A stretch of DNA of 64,000 nt from Brachybacterium aquaticum (GTDB lineage: Bacteria; Actinomycetota; Actinomycetes; Actinomycetales; Dermabacteraceae). The notes beneath the pieces are model-generated. The model was given only the letters and a program-made list of their open reading frames with translations, was not told the origin of the DNA and ran no database searches. The position numbers and the translations under genes were made by a program. The stretch is from contig NZ_JACHLZ010000001.1 of assembly GCF_014204755.1 (NCBI RefSeq), positions 310,001 through 374,000 of the forward strand. The letters run 5' to 3'. Below, piece by piece: positions 16,377-23,848 of this stretch (position 1 is its first letter; each line of letters starts with the position of its first letter).

Positions 16377-17654
16377 ATGTCGTTCACCCTGGGGATCGTC
16401 GGGATCGGCCAGTTCGGCTCCCACTTCGCGGAGCTCTTCGCCGCCCACCCCGAGATCGAGGCGCTCTACGCCTGTGACGCCGTCCCCGAGCGGATCGACG
16501 CCGTCGAGGCGCGCGGCGTGCACTTCGCCGGCCGCTTCGCCACCCTCGAGGAGCTGCTCGCCTCGGACGTCGACGCCGTCGCGATCTTCACCCAGCGCTG
16601 GACCCACGGCGAGCACGCCCTGGCCGCCCTGCGCGCCGGCAAGCACGTCTACTCCGCGGTGCCGATGGCGATCGAGGAGGAGGAGATCCGGGCGATCACC
16701 GAGGAGGTGCGGCGCACCGGCCTGGTCTACATGATGGGCGAGACCAGCCAGTACAACGCCGCCGTGGTCCTCGCCCGCCGCCTGCACCGCCAGGGCGTGT
16801 TCGGCGAGGTGTTCTACGCCGAGGGCGACTACGTCCACGACATGGATCTCGGGTTCTACGACGCCTACAAGTACTCCGGCGGCGAGGGCTGGAAGGCCAC
16901 CGCCTCGTACCCGCCGATGCTCTACCCCACCCACTCGATCGGCGGCATCCTCGGGGTGCTGGGGGAGCGGCACGCCGTGTCCGTCTCGTGCCTGGGTCGA
17001 CCGGACACCCGCGGCGACGGCGTGTTCGACAAGGACGTGTCGATGTTCGGCAACGACGTCTCCAACGCCTTCGCCCTGTTCGGCATGGACAACGGCGGCG
17101 CCTTCCGCACCAACGAGCTGCGCCGCGTCGGCTACCCCTCCCACAAGCGCGAGTCCCGCTTCCGCTTCTTCGGCGAGGAGTCCTCCTTCGAGGAGACCGT
17201 CGAGGCGACCTACTGGCACGACAAGCGCCGCGTGCTCGAGGTGACCGACCTGATCGGCACCGACGCCACCATGTCGCTGGACGACCCGCGCCTCGCCGAT
17301 GTCTCGCCCACCCTGCGCGACGCCTTCGTCGCCGGCGCCGCCCGCTCCCACCACCAGGCCCGCCTGCCGCGGGAGTTCCAGGGTCTGCCCAACGGCCACG
17401 AGGGCGCCCATCACTTCCTCGTCGACGACTTCGCTCGCGCCGTCGCGGACGGCCTCCAGTCCCAGGTCAACGCCTGGCAGGCCGCCCGCTACACCCTCCC
17501 CGGCATCATCGCCCACGAGTCGATGAAGGCCGGCGGCGAGCGCCTGGAGATCCCCGACCTCGGAGACTGCCCGCTGCCGGTGCAGGACCTGGACGCGGGC
17601 CAGGAGCCGCTGGACATCCCCGCCCTGGAGGACGCACTCGCACAGCTCTCCTGA
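16377..17654 (+). CDS. Gfo/Idh/MocA-family oxidoreductase
   Basis: 425 aa. The N-terminal Rossmann motif GIVGIGQFGSHFAELF and the segment YACDAVPERIDAVEARG fit NAD(P)-dependent sugar or inositol oxidoreductases. AGKHVYSAVPMAIEEEE carries the usual Lys. A strong GAGGAGG site precedes the ATG by 5 bases. A NagZ-type glycosidase begins 27 bases downstream, so an amino-sugar or glycoside role is plausible. The exact substrate is unknown. Confidence 0.85.
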   Translation: MSFTLGIVGIGQFGSHFAELFAAHPEIEALYACDAVPERIDAVEARGVHFAGRFATLEELLASDVDAVAIFTQRWTHGEHALAALRAGKHVYSAVPMAIEEEEIRAITEEVRRTGLVYMMGETSQYNAAVVLARRLHRQGVFGEVFYAEGDYVHDMDLGFYDAYKYSGGEGWKATASYPPMLYPTHSIGGILGVLGERHAVSVSCLGRPDTRGDGVFDKDVSMFGNDVSNAFALFGMDNGGAFRTNELRRVGYPSHKRESRFRFFGEESSFEETVEATYWHDKRRVLEVTDLIGTDATMSLDDPRLADVSPTLRDAFVAGAARSHHQARLPREFQGLPNGHEGAHHFLVDDFARAVADGLQSQVNAWQAARYTLPGIIAHESMKAGGERLEIPDLGDCPLPVQDLDAGQEPLDIPALEDALAQLS

Positions 17655-17669
17655 ACGCGTCCCGCTCGG

Positions 17670-17675
17670 TACTGT
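17670..17675 (+). promoter_or_regulatory. Leaderless -10 element (TACTGT) for the glycosidase
   Basis: TACTGT ends 6 bases before the ATG at 17682, in the 27-base gap after the oxidoreductase gene. Confidence 0.5.
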
Positions 17676-17681
17676 TCGAGC

Positions 17682-19160
17682 ATGGAGCGTGAGCAGGGCG
17701 GGGTGGAGCAGGTCAGGGCATGGGACGGGGACGTCCTCGGCGTCCTCATGGCGCCCTTCACCGGCACCGCCGTGCCGGAATGGCTCGGCGAGGCCCTCGA
17801 CGAGGGCCTCGCCGCGGTGATCCTCTTCGGCCACAGCACCCCCGATCCTGCGACGGCACGGGACCTCGCTCGCGCTCTCCATGCGCGCAGCGAGGACCTG
17901 GTCATCGCGATCGACGAGGAGGGCGGGGACGTCACCCGCCTCCAGGCCGCGACCGGCTCCTCCCTGCCCACCGCCTGGGCGCTCGGGGAAGCGGGGGACG
18001 TCGAGCTCACCCGGCACGTCGGCCGCGCCCTCGGCGACCTGCTCGCCGCCTGCGACATCGACCTCGACCTCGTCCCGGTGCTCGACGTCTCCACCGACCC
18101 CGCGAACCCCGTGATCGGCACCCGCGCCTTCGGTGACGAGCCCGACCGCGTCGCCGCCCACGCCCGCGCCTTCGCGACGGGCCTGATCGACGCCGGGATC
18201 GGCACCTGCGCCAAGCACTTCCCCGGCCACGGCGCGACCGCCACCGACTCCCACACCGCCCTGCCCCGCATCGACCTGCCCGCTGCGCAGTTCGAGCGCG
18301 AGCACCTCGCCCCCTGGCGGATCGCGCCCTGGCTGGACGCGGTGATGACCGCGCACGTGCTCGTCCCCGCCCTCGGCGAGGGCCTCGCCTCGATCTCCCC
18401 CTGGGCGCGGCCGCTGCTGGACCGCGCCGTGGGCGGCACCTTCCGCGGCCTCGTCATCACCGACGCCCTGGACATGGCCGCCGTCGCCGAGAACCCCGGG
18501 TACGGCGAGGCCGCCGTGCGCGCCCTCGTCTCCGGTGCCGACCTGCTGTGCCTGGGCAGCAGCGCCCGCCGCGAGGACCGCCAGATGCTGCGCGAGGCCC
18601 ACGACGCGATCCTCGCCGCCGTCGACACCGGCCGCCTCACCCGCGAGGACCTGCGCGCCCGCGCGTCCCGCGCCCGCGACCGGCTCCGCTCCCTGCGCAC
18701 CCGGCGCCGCTTCGTCCCCGCCCCCGCCCTCGAGGATGCCCTCGCCCGCGCCGAGCGCTTCGGCGCCGGGGCCGCGGCCCGCGCGGTCCGCTCCCGCCAC
18801 GGCCACGCCCGCCTCGACCTCCGACCCGCCGCCGTCCTCGACGTGCGCCGCGGCGGACGGCCGGACGCCCTGGTCACCGCCCTGCGCGAGCGCGGACTGC
18901 GCACGGACGTCCCCGACTACGACACCCTTCCGGGCCCGGACGTGCAGGTCCTGGTCCTCACACGACTGCCCCGCAGCGACGCCGAGGAGGGCCGCCGCCT
19001 CGCCGCCGCCCTCGCGACGCGCCCCGACGCGATCGCCGTCCACACCGGGGTGCCCGACGCCGCCCCGGACCATCGCGCCCTCGTCCTCGCCCACGGCGCA
19101 GGCCGCACGATGATGCGAGCCGTCGCGCATCTCCTTGGAACTTACGGCACCGTAGGTTAG
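17682..19160 (+). CDS. Glycoside hydrolase family 3, NagZ-like beta-N-acetylhexosaminidase
   Basis: 492 aa. The catalytic domain spans about residues 15-340: AIDEEGGDVTRL, the NagZ-type acid/base loop KHFPGHG followed by DSH (about residues 178-190), and the nucleophile Asp in VITDALDM near residue 262. A C-terminal domain of about 130 residues follows. No signal peptide is seen, so it is predicted to be cytosolic, as expected for recycling of cell-wall GlcNAc-MurNAc or glycosides. With murQ and a BadF-type kinase elsewhere in the window it could serve muropeptide salvage. Confidence 0.88.
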   Translation: MEREQGGVEQVRAWDGDVLGVLMAPFTGTAVPEWLGEALDEGLAAVILFGHSTPDPATARDLARALHARSEDLVIAIDEEGGDVTRLQAATGSSLPTAWALGEAGDVELTRHVGRALGDLLAACDIDLDLVPVLDVSTDPANPVIGTRAFGDEPDRVAAHARAFATGLIDAGIGTCAKHFPGHGATATDSHTALPRIDLPAAQFEREHLAPWRIAPWLDAVMTAHVLVPALGEGLASISPWARPLLDRAVGGTFRGLVITDALDMAAVAENPGYGEAAVRALVSGADLLCLGSSARREDRQMLREAHDAILAAVDTGRLTREDLRARASRARDRLRSLRTRRRFVPAPALEDALARAERFGAGAAARAVRSRHGHARLDLRPAAVLDVRRGGRPDALVTALRERGLRTDVPDYDTLPGPDVQVLVLTRLPRSDAEEGRRLAAALATRPDAIAVHTGVPDAAPDHRALVLAHGAGRTMMRAVAHLLGTYGTVG

Positions 19161-19163
19161 TCT
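19135..19163 (+). promoter_or_regulatory. Promoter of the E1-E2 operon (TTGGAA-17-TAGTCT)
   Basis: -35 TTGGAA (19135-19140), a 17-base spacer and -10 TAGTCT (19158-19163). The GTG start at 19171 follows 7 bases later, so the message is leaderless. Confidence 0.65.
19140..19157 (+). promoter_or_regulatory. Palindromic operator in the promoter spacer
   Basis: ACTTACGG-CA-CCGTAGGT is a near-perfect palindrome (7 of 8 pairs) that fills the spacer between -35 and -10. It is a likely repressor site, probably for a TetR-family regulator; none is encoded beside it. Confidence 0.55.
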
Positions 19164-19170
19164 CGGGCCC

Positions 19171-20328
19171 GTGAGCGTCTTCCGATCCACGATCCCCGAC
19201 GTCGCGGCCGAGGAGCCGATGGTCCAGCTCCTGGATGCCGACGGCACCCGCACCCCGCACGAGCAGCTCGACGCCGTGCTGGACGAGCACGGCCTGGCGT
19301 CCCCGGAGCGCCTGCGCGGCTACTACCGCGACATGGTGATGATCCGCGCCGCGGATCTCGAGGCCACGAGCCTGCAGCGCCAGGGCCAGCTGGGCCTGTG
19401 GGCCAGCGCGCTCGGCCAGGAGGCCGCGCAGATCGGCGCCGGCCACGCCGCCCGCGAGCAGGACTACCTCGTGCCCACCTACCGCGAGCACGGCGTGGCC
19501 TGGGCGCGCGGCATCGAGCCGTGGCGCCTGCTGGAGATGTTCCGCGGCGTCAGCCACGGCGGCTGGGACCCCAACGAGCTGCGCACCCATCCGTACATGA
19601 TCGTGCTCGGCTCCCAGGCGCCGCAGGCCGTCGGCTACGCCATGGGCCTGCAGCGCGACGGCCTGGTCGGCACCGGCGACCTCTCCACCGACACCTCGGT
19701 GCTGGCCCTGTTCGGCGACGGCGCCTCGAGCGAGGGCGAGGTCTCCGAGTCCCTCACCTTCGCCGCCTCCTTCCAGGCCCCGATCGTCTTCTACACGCAG
19801 AACAACCAGTGGGCGATCTCGGTGCCCACCGAGGTCCAGACCCGGGTGCCGCTCGCCCAGCGCTCCCGCGGCTGGGGGATCCCGTCGGCGCGCGTGGACG
19901 GCAACGACGTCCTCGCCGTGCTCGGCACCGTCCGCACGGCTCTGGATGCCGCCCGCGAGGGAGAGGGCCCCCGCTTCGTCGAGGCCGTCACCTACCGCAT
20001 GGCCGCACACACCACGAGCGACGACGCCTCCCGCTACCGCCCGAAGGCCGAGGAGCAGGAGTGGGCGGAGAAGGACCCGATCCTGCGCCTGCGCCGCCAC
20101 CTCGAGCAGCTGGACCAGATCGACGAGGACTTCGTGGCCCGCTGCGACGAGGAGGCCCACGACCTCGCCATGCAGCTGCACCACCACATCCACGGCATGG
20201 AGGACCCCGACCCCGTGCACATGTTCGACCATCCCTACGCCGAGCCCCACCCGATCGTGGCCCGCGAGCGCGAGGAGTACCTCGAGTACGCCGCCCAGTT
20301 CGACGACGATGAGGAGGAGCAGGCATGA
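19171..20328 (+). CDS. 2-oxoacid dehydrogenase E1 component, alpha subunit
   Basis: 385 aa. The thiamine diphosphate-binding motif runs from GDGASSEGE to NNQWAIS (about residues 172-212). YREHGVAWARG and the phosphorylation-loop-like YRMAAHTTSDDASRY are typical of the alpha subunit. Actinobacteria usually make pyruvate dehydrogenase with single-chain AceE, so a separate alpha/beta E1 followed by E2 points to a branched-chain 2-oxoacid dehydrogenase (bkdA/pdhA type). The beta gene overlaps by 4 bases. Starts at GTG. Confidence 0.92.
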   Translation: MSVFRSTIPDVAAEEPMVQLLDADGTRTPHEQLDAVLDEHGLASPERLRGYYRDMVMIRAADLEATSLQRQGQLGLWASALGQEAAQIGAGHAAREQDYLVPTYREHGVAWARGIEPWRLLEMFRGVSHGGWDPNELRTHPYMIVLGSQAPQAVGYAMGLQRDGLVGTGDLSTDTSVLALFGDGASSEGEVSESLTFAASFQAPIVFYTQNNQWAISVPTEVQTRVPLAQRSRGWGIPSARVDGNDVLAVLGTVRTALDAAREGEGPRFVEAVTYRMAAHTTSDDASRYRPKAEEQEWAEKDPILRLRRHLEQLDQIDEDFVARCDEEAHDLAMQLHHHIHGMEDPDPVHMFDHPYAEPHPIVAREREEYLEYAAQFDDDEEEQA

Positions 20329-21320
20329 GCGGACAGAAGGCCCCCATCACCCTTCCCATTGCCAAGGCCATCACCGCCGGGCTCCGCGACGCGATGACCG
20401 CGGACGACAAGGTCATGCTGATGGGCGAGGACATCGGCGTGCTCGGCGGCGTCTTCCGCGTCACCGACGGGCTCCACGCCGAGTTCGGCTCCCAGCGCGT
20501 GGTGGACACGCCGCTGGCCGAGGCCGGCATCGTCGGCACCGCGATCGGCCTGGCCCTGCGCGGCTACCGGCCCGTGGTCGAGATCCAGTTCGACGGCTTC
20601 GTCTTCCCCGCCTTCAACCAGATCACCACCCAGCTGGCCAAGATGCACAACCGCACCAGCGGCCGGGTGACCATGCCGGTCGTGGTCCGCATCCCCCACG
20701 GCGGCGGGATCGGCGCGGTCGAGCACCACTCCGAGAGCCCCGAGGCGTACTTCGCCCACACCGCGGGCCTGCGGATCCTCGCCCCCTCCACCGCCCAGGA
20801 CGCCTACTGGATGACCCGCCAGGCCATCGAGTGCGAGGACCCGGTGATCATGCTGGAGCCGAAGCGCCGCTACTGGGTCAAGGGCGACGTCGACCCCGAC
20901 CACCGCCCCGCGCTCTCGCCCTGGCAGGCGCAGGTGGTGCGCCCCGGCACCGACGCGACGGTGCTCGCGTGGGGGCCGAGCATGCCGGTGGTGCGCGAGA
21001 GCGCGGAGACCGCCGCGGCCGACGGGATCGACCTCGAGGTCATCGACGCCCGCTCCCTCGCCCCGATCGACTACCCGACCATCGCCGCCTCGGTGCGCAA
21101 GACCGGCCGGCTCCTCATCGTCCACGAGGCCCCCGTGGTCAGCGGCCTCGGCGCTGAGATCGCCGCCCGCATCTCCGAGGACTGCTTCTACCACCTCGAG
21201 GCGCCCGTGCTGCGGGTGGGCGGCTACCACCTGCCCTACCCGCCCTCCCGCATGGAGCACGCCTACCTCCCCGACCTCGACCGGGTGCTCGACGGCGTGG
21301 ATCGCCTGCTCGAGCACTGA
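20325..21320 (+). CDS. 2-oxoacid dehydrogenase E1 component, beta subunit
   Basis: 331 aa. Transketolase-type pyrimidine-binding domain about residues 10-180 (LMGEDIGVLGGVFRVT, DTPLAEAGIVG, EIQFDGFVFPAFNQI) and a C-terminal transketolase domain (VIDARSLAPIDYPTI, VHEAP). Together with the alpha subunit it forms the heterotetrameric E1. The start overlaps the alpha stop (ATGA), giving tight stoichiometry. Confidence 0.94.
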   Translation: MSGQKAPITLPIAKAITAGLRDAMTADDKVMLMGEDIGVLGGVFRVTDGLHAEFGSQRVVDTPLAEAGIVGTAIGLALRGYRPVVEIQFDGFVFPAFNQITTQLAKMHNRTSGRVTMPVVVRIPHGGGIGAVEHHSESPEAYFAHTAGLRILAPSTAQDAYWMTRQAIECEDPVIMLEPKRRYWVKGDVDPDHRPALSPWQAQVVRPGTDATVLAWGPSMPVVRESAETAAADGIDLEVIDARSLAPIDYPTIAASVRKTGRLLIVHEAPVVSGLGAEIAARISEDCFYHLEAPVLRVGGYHLPYPPSRMEHAYLPDLDRVLDGVDRLLEH

Positions 21321-21352
21321 CGGCCGCGCCCCTGCGTGAAAGGATCACGACC

Positions 21353-22801
21353 ATGAACACGTCGGCACCGCAGATCGTCACGATCAACCTCACCGATCCC
21401 GGTGAGGGCCTCACCGAGGCCGAGATCCTCGAGATCAAGGTCGCCGTCGGCGACCGCCTCGAGATCAACGACCCCGTGGTCGAGGTCGAGACCGCCAAGA
21501 GCGCCGTCGAGCTGCCCAGCCATGTCGCCGGCACCGTCGTCGAGATCCTCGTCGCCGTGGGCGAGGAGGTCGCCGTCGGCGCCCCGCTGCTGCGCGTCGA
21601 CACCGCGGGCGGCCCCGCCCCCGCCCCGTCGGCCGACGAGCCCGCCGACGCCCCCGAGGCCGACCCGTCGGCCGAGGAGGTCGCCGCGCAGGTCGAGCCC
21701 GAGGCGCCCGCCGCGCCCGCCGCGCCCGCCGACGCCCCGTCGGACGAGGAGCCCAAGAACCTCGTCGGCTACGGCGACCGCCCCGCCCCGCAGCGCCGCC
21801 GCCGGCGCCGCACCGCCCCCGCGCAGGCCGACGACCAGCAGGTCCCCATCGACCGCATCCTCGCCAAGCCCCCCGTGCGCAAGCTCGCCCGCGATCTCGG
21901 CATCGCCCTGCACGACGTGCTCGCCACCGGCCCCGAGGGCACCGTCACCCGCCAGGACGTCCTGAACGCCCAGCAGCGCGCCTACGGCGGCGAGAGCGAC
22001 GGCCACTACTTCCCCGAGGAGTCGCCGCAGGCGCCCGCGGGCCTCGGAGGCGCGATGAAGTCCACCCGCGACCAACCGTTCTCGGGCGTGACCAGCGACG
22101 AGCGCACCACTCGCGTGCCGATCCGCTCGGTGCGCAAGCGCACCGCCGAGGCGATGGTCGCCTCCGCCTTCACCGCCCCGCACGTCACCGTGTTCAACGA
22201 GATCGACATGACCGGCGTGATGCGGATCGTCTCCCAGCTGCGCGCCTCGCGCGAATGGGCCGACGTCAAGGTGAGCCCCCTGGCCGTGATCGCCAAGGCG
22301 CTGCTCGTCGCCATCCGTCGCAACCCCGAGGTCAACGCCTCCTGGGACGAGGACGCGCAGGAGATCGTCTACAAGCACTACGTGAATCTCGGCATCGCCG
22401 CGGCCACCCCGCGCGGCCTCATCGTCCCGAACCTCAAGGACGCGCACCTGATGACGCTGCGCGAGCTCGCCGAGGGCATCAGCGAGCTGGCCCGCACCGC
22501 GCGCGCCGGCCGCACGGCCCTGCGCGACACCCGCGACGGCACCATCACGATCACGAACTACGGCGTGTTCGACATCGACTCCGGCACCCCGATCCTGAAC
22601 CCGGGAGAGTCCGCGATCCTCGGCGTCGGCGCGATCAAGGAGAAGCCCTGGGTGGTCGACGGCCGCATCGAGCCGCGCCAGGTCGCGACGCTGTCGCTGA
22701 GCTTCGACCACCGCCTCATCGACGGGGCGCTGGGCGCCGAGCTGCTGCGCGACGTCTCCGCCGTGCTCGAGGACCCCTCGCTCGGCCTCGTGTGGGGCTG
22801 A
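21353..22801 (+). CDS. Dihydrolipoamide acyltransferase (E2)
   Basis: 482 aa. One lipoyl domain (about residues 8-83, lipoyl Lys49 in VETAKSAVE), an acidic Pro/Ala linker that carries two copies of the window-wide decamer as PSA, a peripheral-subunit binding domain (PPVRKLARDLGIALHDV) and the acyltransferase domain with catalytic HRLIDG near the C-terminus. GAAAGGA lies 8 bases before the ATG. No E3 gene follows, so lipoamide dehydrogenase must come from elsewhere. Confidence 0.95.
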   Translation: MNTSAPQIVTINLTDPGEGLTEAEILEIKVAVGDRLEINDPVVEVETAKSAVELPSHVAGTVVEILVAVGEEVAVGAPLLRVDTAGGPAPAPSADEPADAPEADPSAEEVAAQVEPEAPAAPAAPADAPSDEEPKNLVGYGDRPAPQRRRRRRTAPAQADDQQVPIDRILAKPPVRKLARDLGIALHDVLATGPEGTVTRQDVLNAQQRAYGGESDGHYFPEESPQAPAGLGGAMKSTRDQPFSGVTSDERTTRVPIRSVRKRTAEAMVASAFTAPHVTVFNEIDMTGVMRIVSQLRASREWADVKVSPLAVIAKALLVAIRRNPEVNASWDEDAQEIVYKHYVNLGIAAATPRGLIVPNLKDAHLMTLRELAEGISELARTARAGRTALRDTRDGTITITNYGVFDIDSGTPILNPGESAILGVGAIKEKPWVVDGRIEPRQVATLSLSFDHRLIDGALGAELLRDVSAVLEDPSLGLVWG

Positions 22802-22844
22802 GCATGTCCGCCCCGGCTGGGAGGGGCGTCCCGCCGCGCGTCGG

Positions 22845-22850
22845 TACCCT
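22845..22850 (+). promoter_or_regulatory. Leaderless -10 element (TACCCT) for crcB
   Basis: TACCCT ends 6 bases before the GTG at 22857. The 55-base gap leaves no room for a fluoride riboswitch. Confidence 0.6.
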
Positions 22851-22856
22851 GGGGCG

Positions 22857-23441
22857 GTGACCTCGGACCCCACCCCCGCCTCGCGCGTGCCGCGGCGCGG
22901 CGACCCGCGCATGCGCACCGTCGAGATAGCGGCGGTGCGCCACGAGGACGTCGCCGACTCCGAGACCCTCGGCTCCGGCCCGGTCCGTCCGCGCCTGGCC
23001 CCCTGGAAGGTCGCGCTCCTGGTCGCCGCGGGCGGCGCGCTCGGCGCGATCCTGCGCTACACCCTCACGGTCCTCGCCCCCACCGTCACCACCCCCACCC
23101 TGGTGGAGGTGCCCTGGGCGACGCTGTGGGTCAACGTGCTCGGCTGCCTCGCGCTCGGCGCCCTGAACGGCTCCCTCGAGGTTCGGCCCGGCCGGCCATG
23201 GATGACGCCGCTGCTGGGCACCGGCCTGTGCGGCGGCTTCACCACCATGTCCACCGTGGTGCTCGAGGGCTCCGCGATGATCGGCGCGAACTTCCCGATC
23301 CTCGCCCTGTTCTACGCCGCGGAGACGGTGGTGCTGTGCCTCGGCGCGGTCGCGCTCGGCCTGCTGATCGGCCGACACCTGGCCGCGCGCTCGCTGCGCC
23401 GCACCGCCGAGGGAGCCGACGAGGGAAGCGAGGCGCGATGA
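22857..23441 (+). CDS. crcB: Fluoride channel CrcB/Fluc subunit 1
   Basis: 194 aa, longer than the usual 120-130 because of an N-terminal extension of about 50 residues. The Fluc core follows: GGALGAILRYTL, a conserved TLWVNVLGCLALG segment with the channel Asn, and GLCGGFTTMSTV, in which the Phe-box and the central Na+ site region are recognisable. Four spans. It exports fluoride passively. Paired with the next gene it would form the heterodimeric version of the channel. Confidence 0.9.
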   Translation: MTSDPTPASRVPRRGDPRMRTVEIAAVRHEDVADSETLGSGPVRPRLAPWKVALLVAAGGALGAILRYTLTVLAPTVTTPTLVEVPWATLWVNVLGCLALGALNGSLEVRPGRPWMTPLLGTGLCGGFTTMSTVVLEGSAMIGANFPILALFYAAETVVLCLGAVALGLLIGRHLAARSLRRTAEGADEGSEAR

Positions 23442-23848
23442 GCCCCCTCGCCTTCCTCCTCGGCGCGCTCGTGATCGGCATCGGCGGCGGGCTCGGCGCC
23501 GTCTCCCGCTGGGGCGTGCAGACCCTCGGCGTGCGCGTCGCCGCCGGGCGCGGCCTCGAGCGCGACGAGCGGGTCAAGCCCTGGATGACCTTTCTGGTCA
23601 ACGTCATCGCCTGCTTCCTGCTCGGCGTCGTCGTGGCCCGCCTCGGCTCCGCCACCGGCCCGGGCGGCTACTTCTACGCCGCGCTCGGCGCCGGGTTCTG
23701 CGGTGGCCTGTCCACCCTGTCCACCGCCGCGCACGACATCGTGGACATGGTGCGCCGCGGCGAGTACTCGATCGCGCTGGCCTACCTGATGCTCAGCGCC
23801 GGCGTCGGGATGGGCGCGCTCTGGGTCGGCCTGGTGATCGCCACGTGA
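23438..23848 (+). CDS. crcB: Fluoride channel CrcB/Fluc subunit 2
   Basis: 136 aa with GGGLGAVSRWGVQ, MTFLVNVIACFLLG and GAGFCGGLSTLSTA, and four spans. In GLSTLST Leu replaces the Phe of subunit 1's GFTTMST, the sort of asymmetry seen in paired Fluc homologues. The ATG overlaps the stop of subunit 1, and its own stop overlaps the next GTG, so three genes are translated as a chain. Confidence 0.9.
   Translation: MSPLAFLLGALVIGIGGGLGAVSRWGVQTLGVRVAAGRGLERDERVKPWMTFLVNVIACFLLGVVVARLGSATGPGGYFYAALGAGFCGGLSTLSTAAHDIVDMVRRGEYSIALAYLMLSAGVGMGALWVGLVIAT

Noticed and set aside
16140..19253. A 1037-codon open frame on the minus strand
   Set aside because: Shadow of the Gfo/Idh and NagZ-like genes, with the same low-complexity pattern.
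22802..22856. Fluoride riboswitch before the crcB pair
   Set aside because: The 55-base gap lacks the riboswitch core, and a -10 element sits 6 bases before the GTG.
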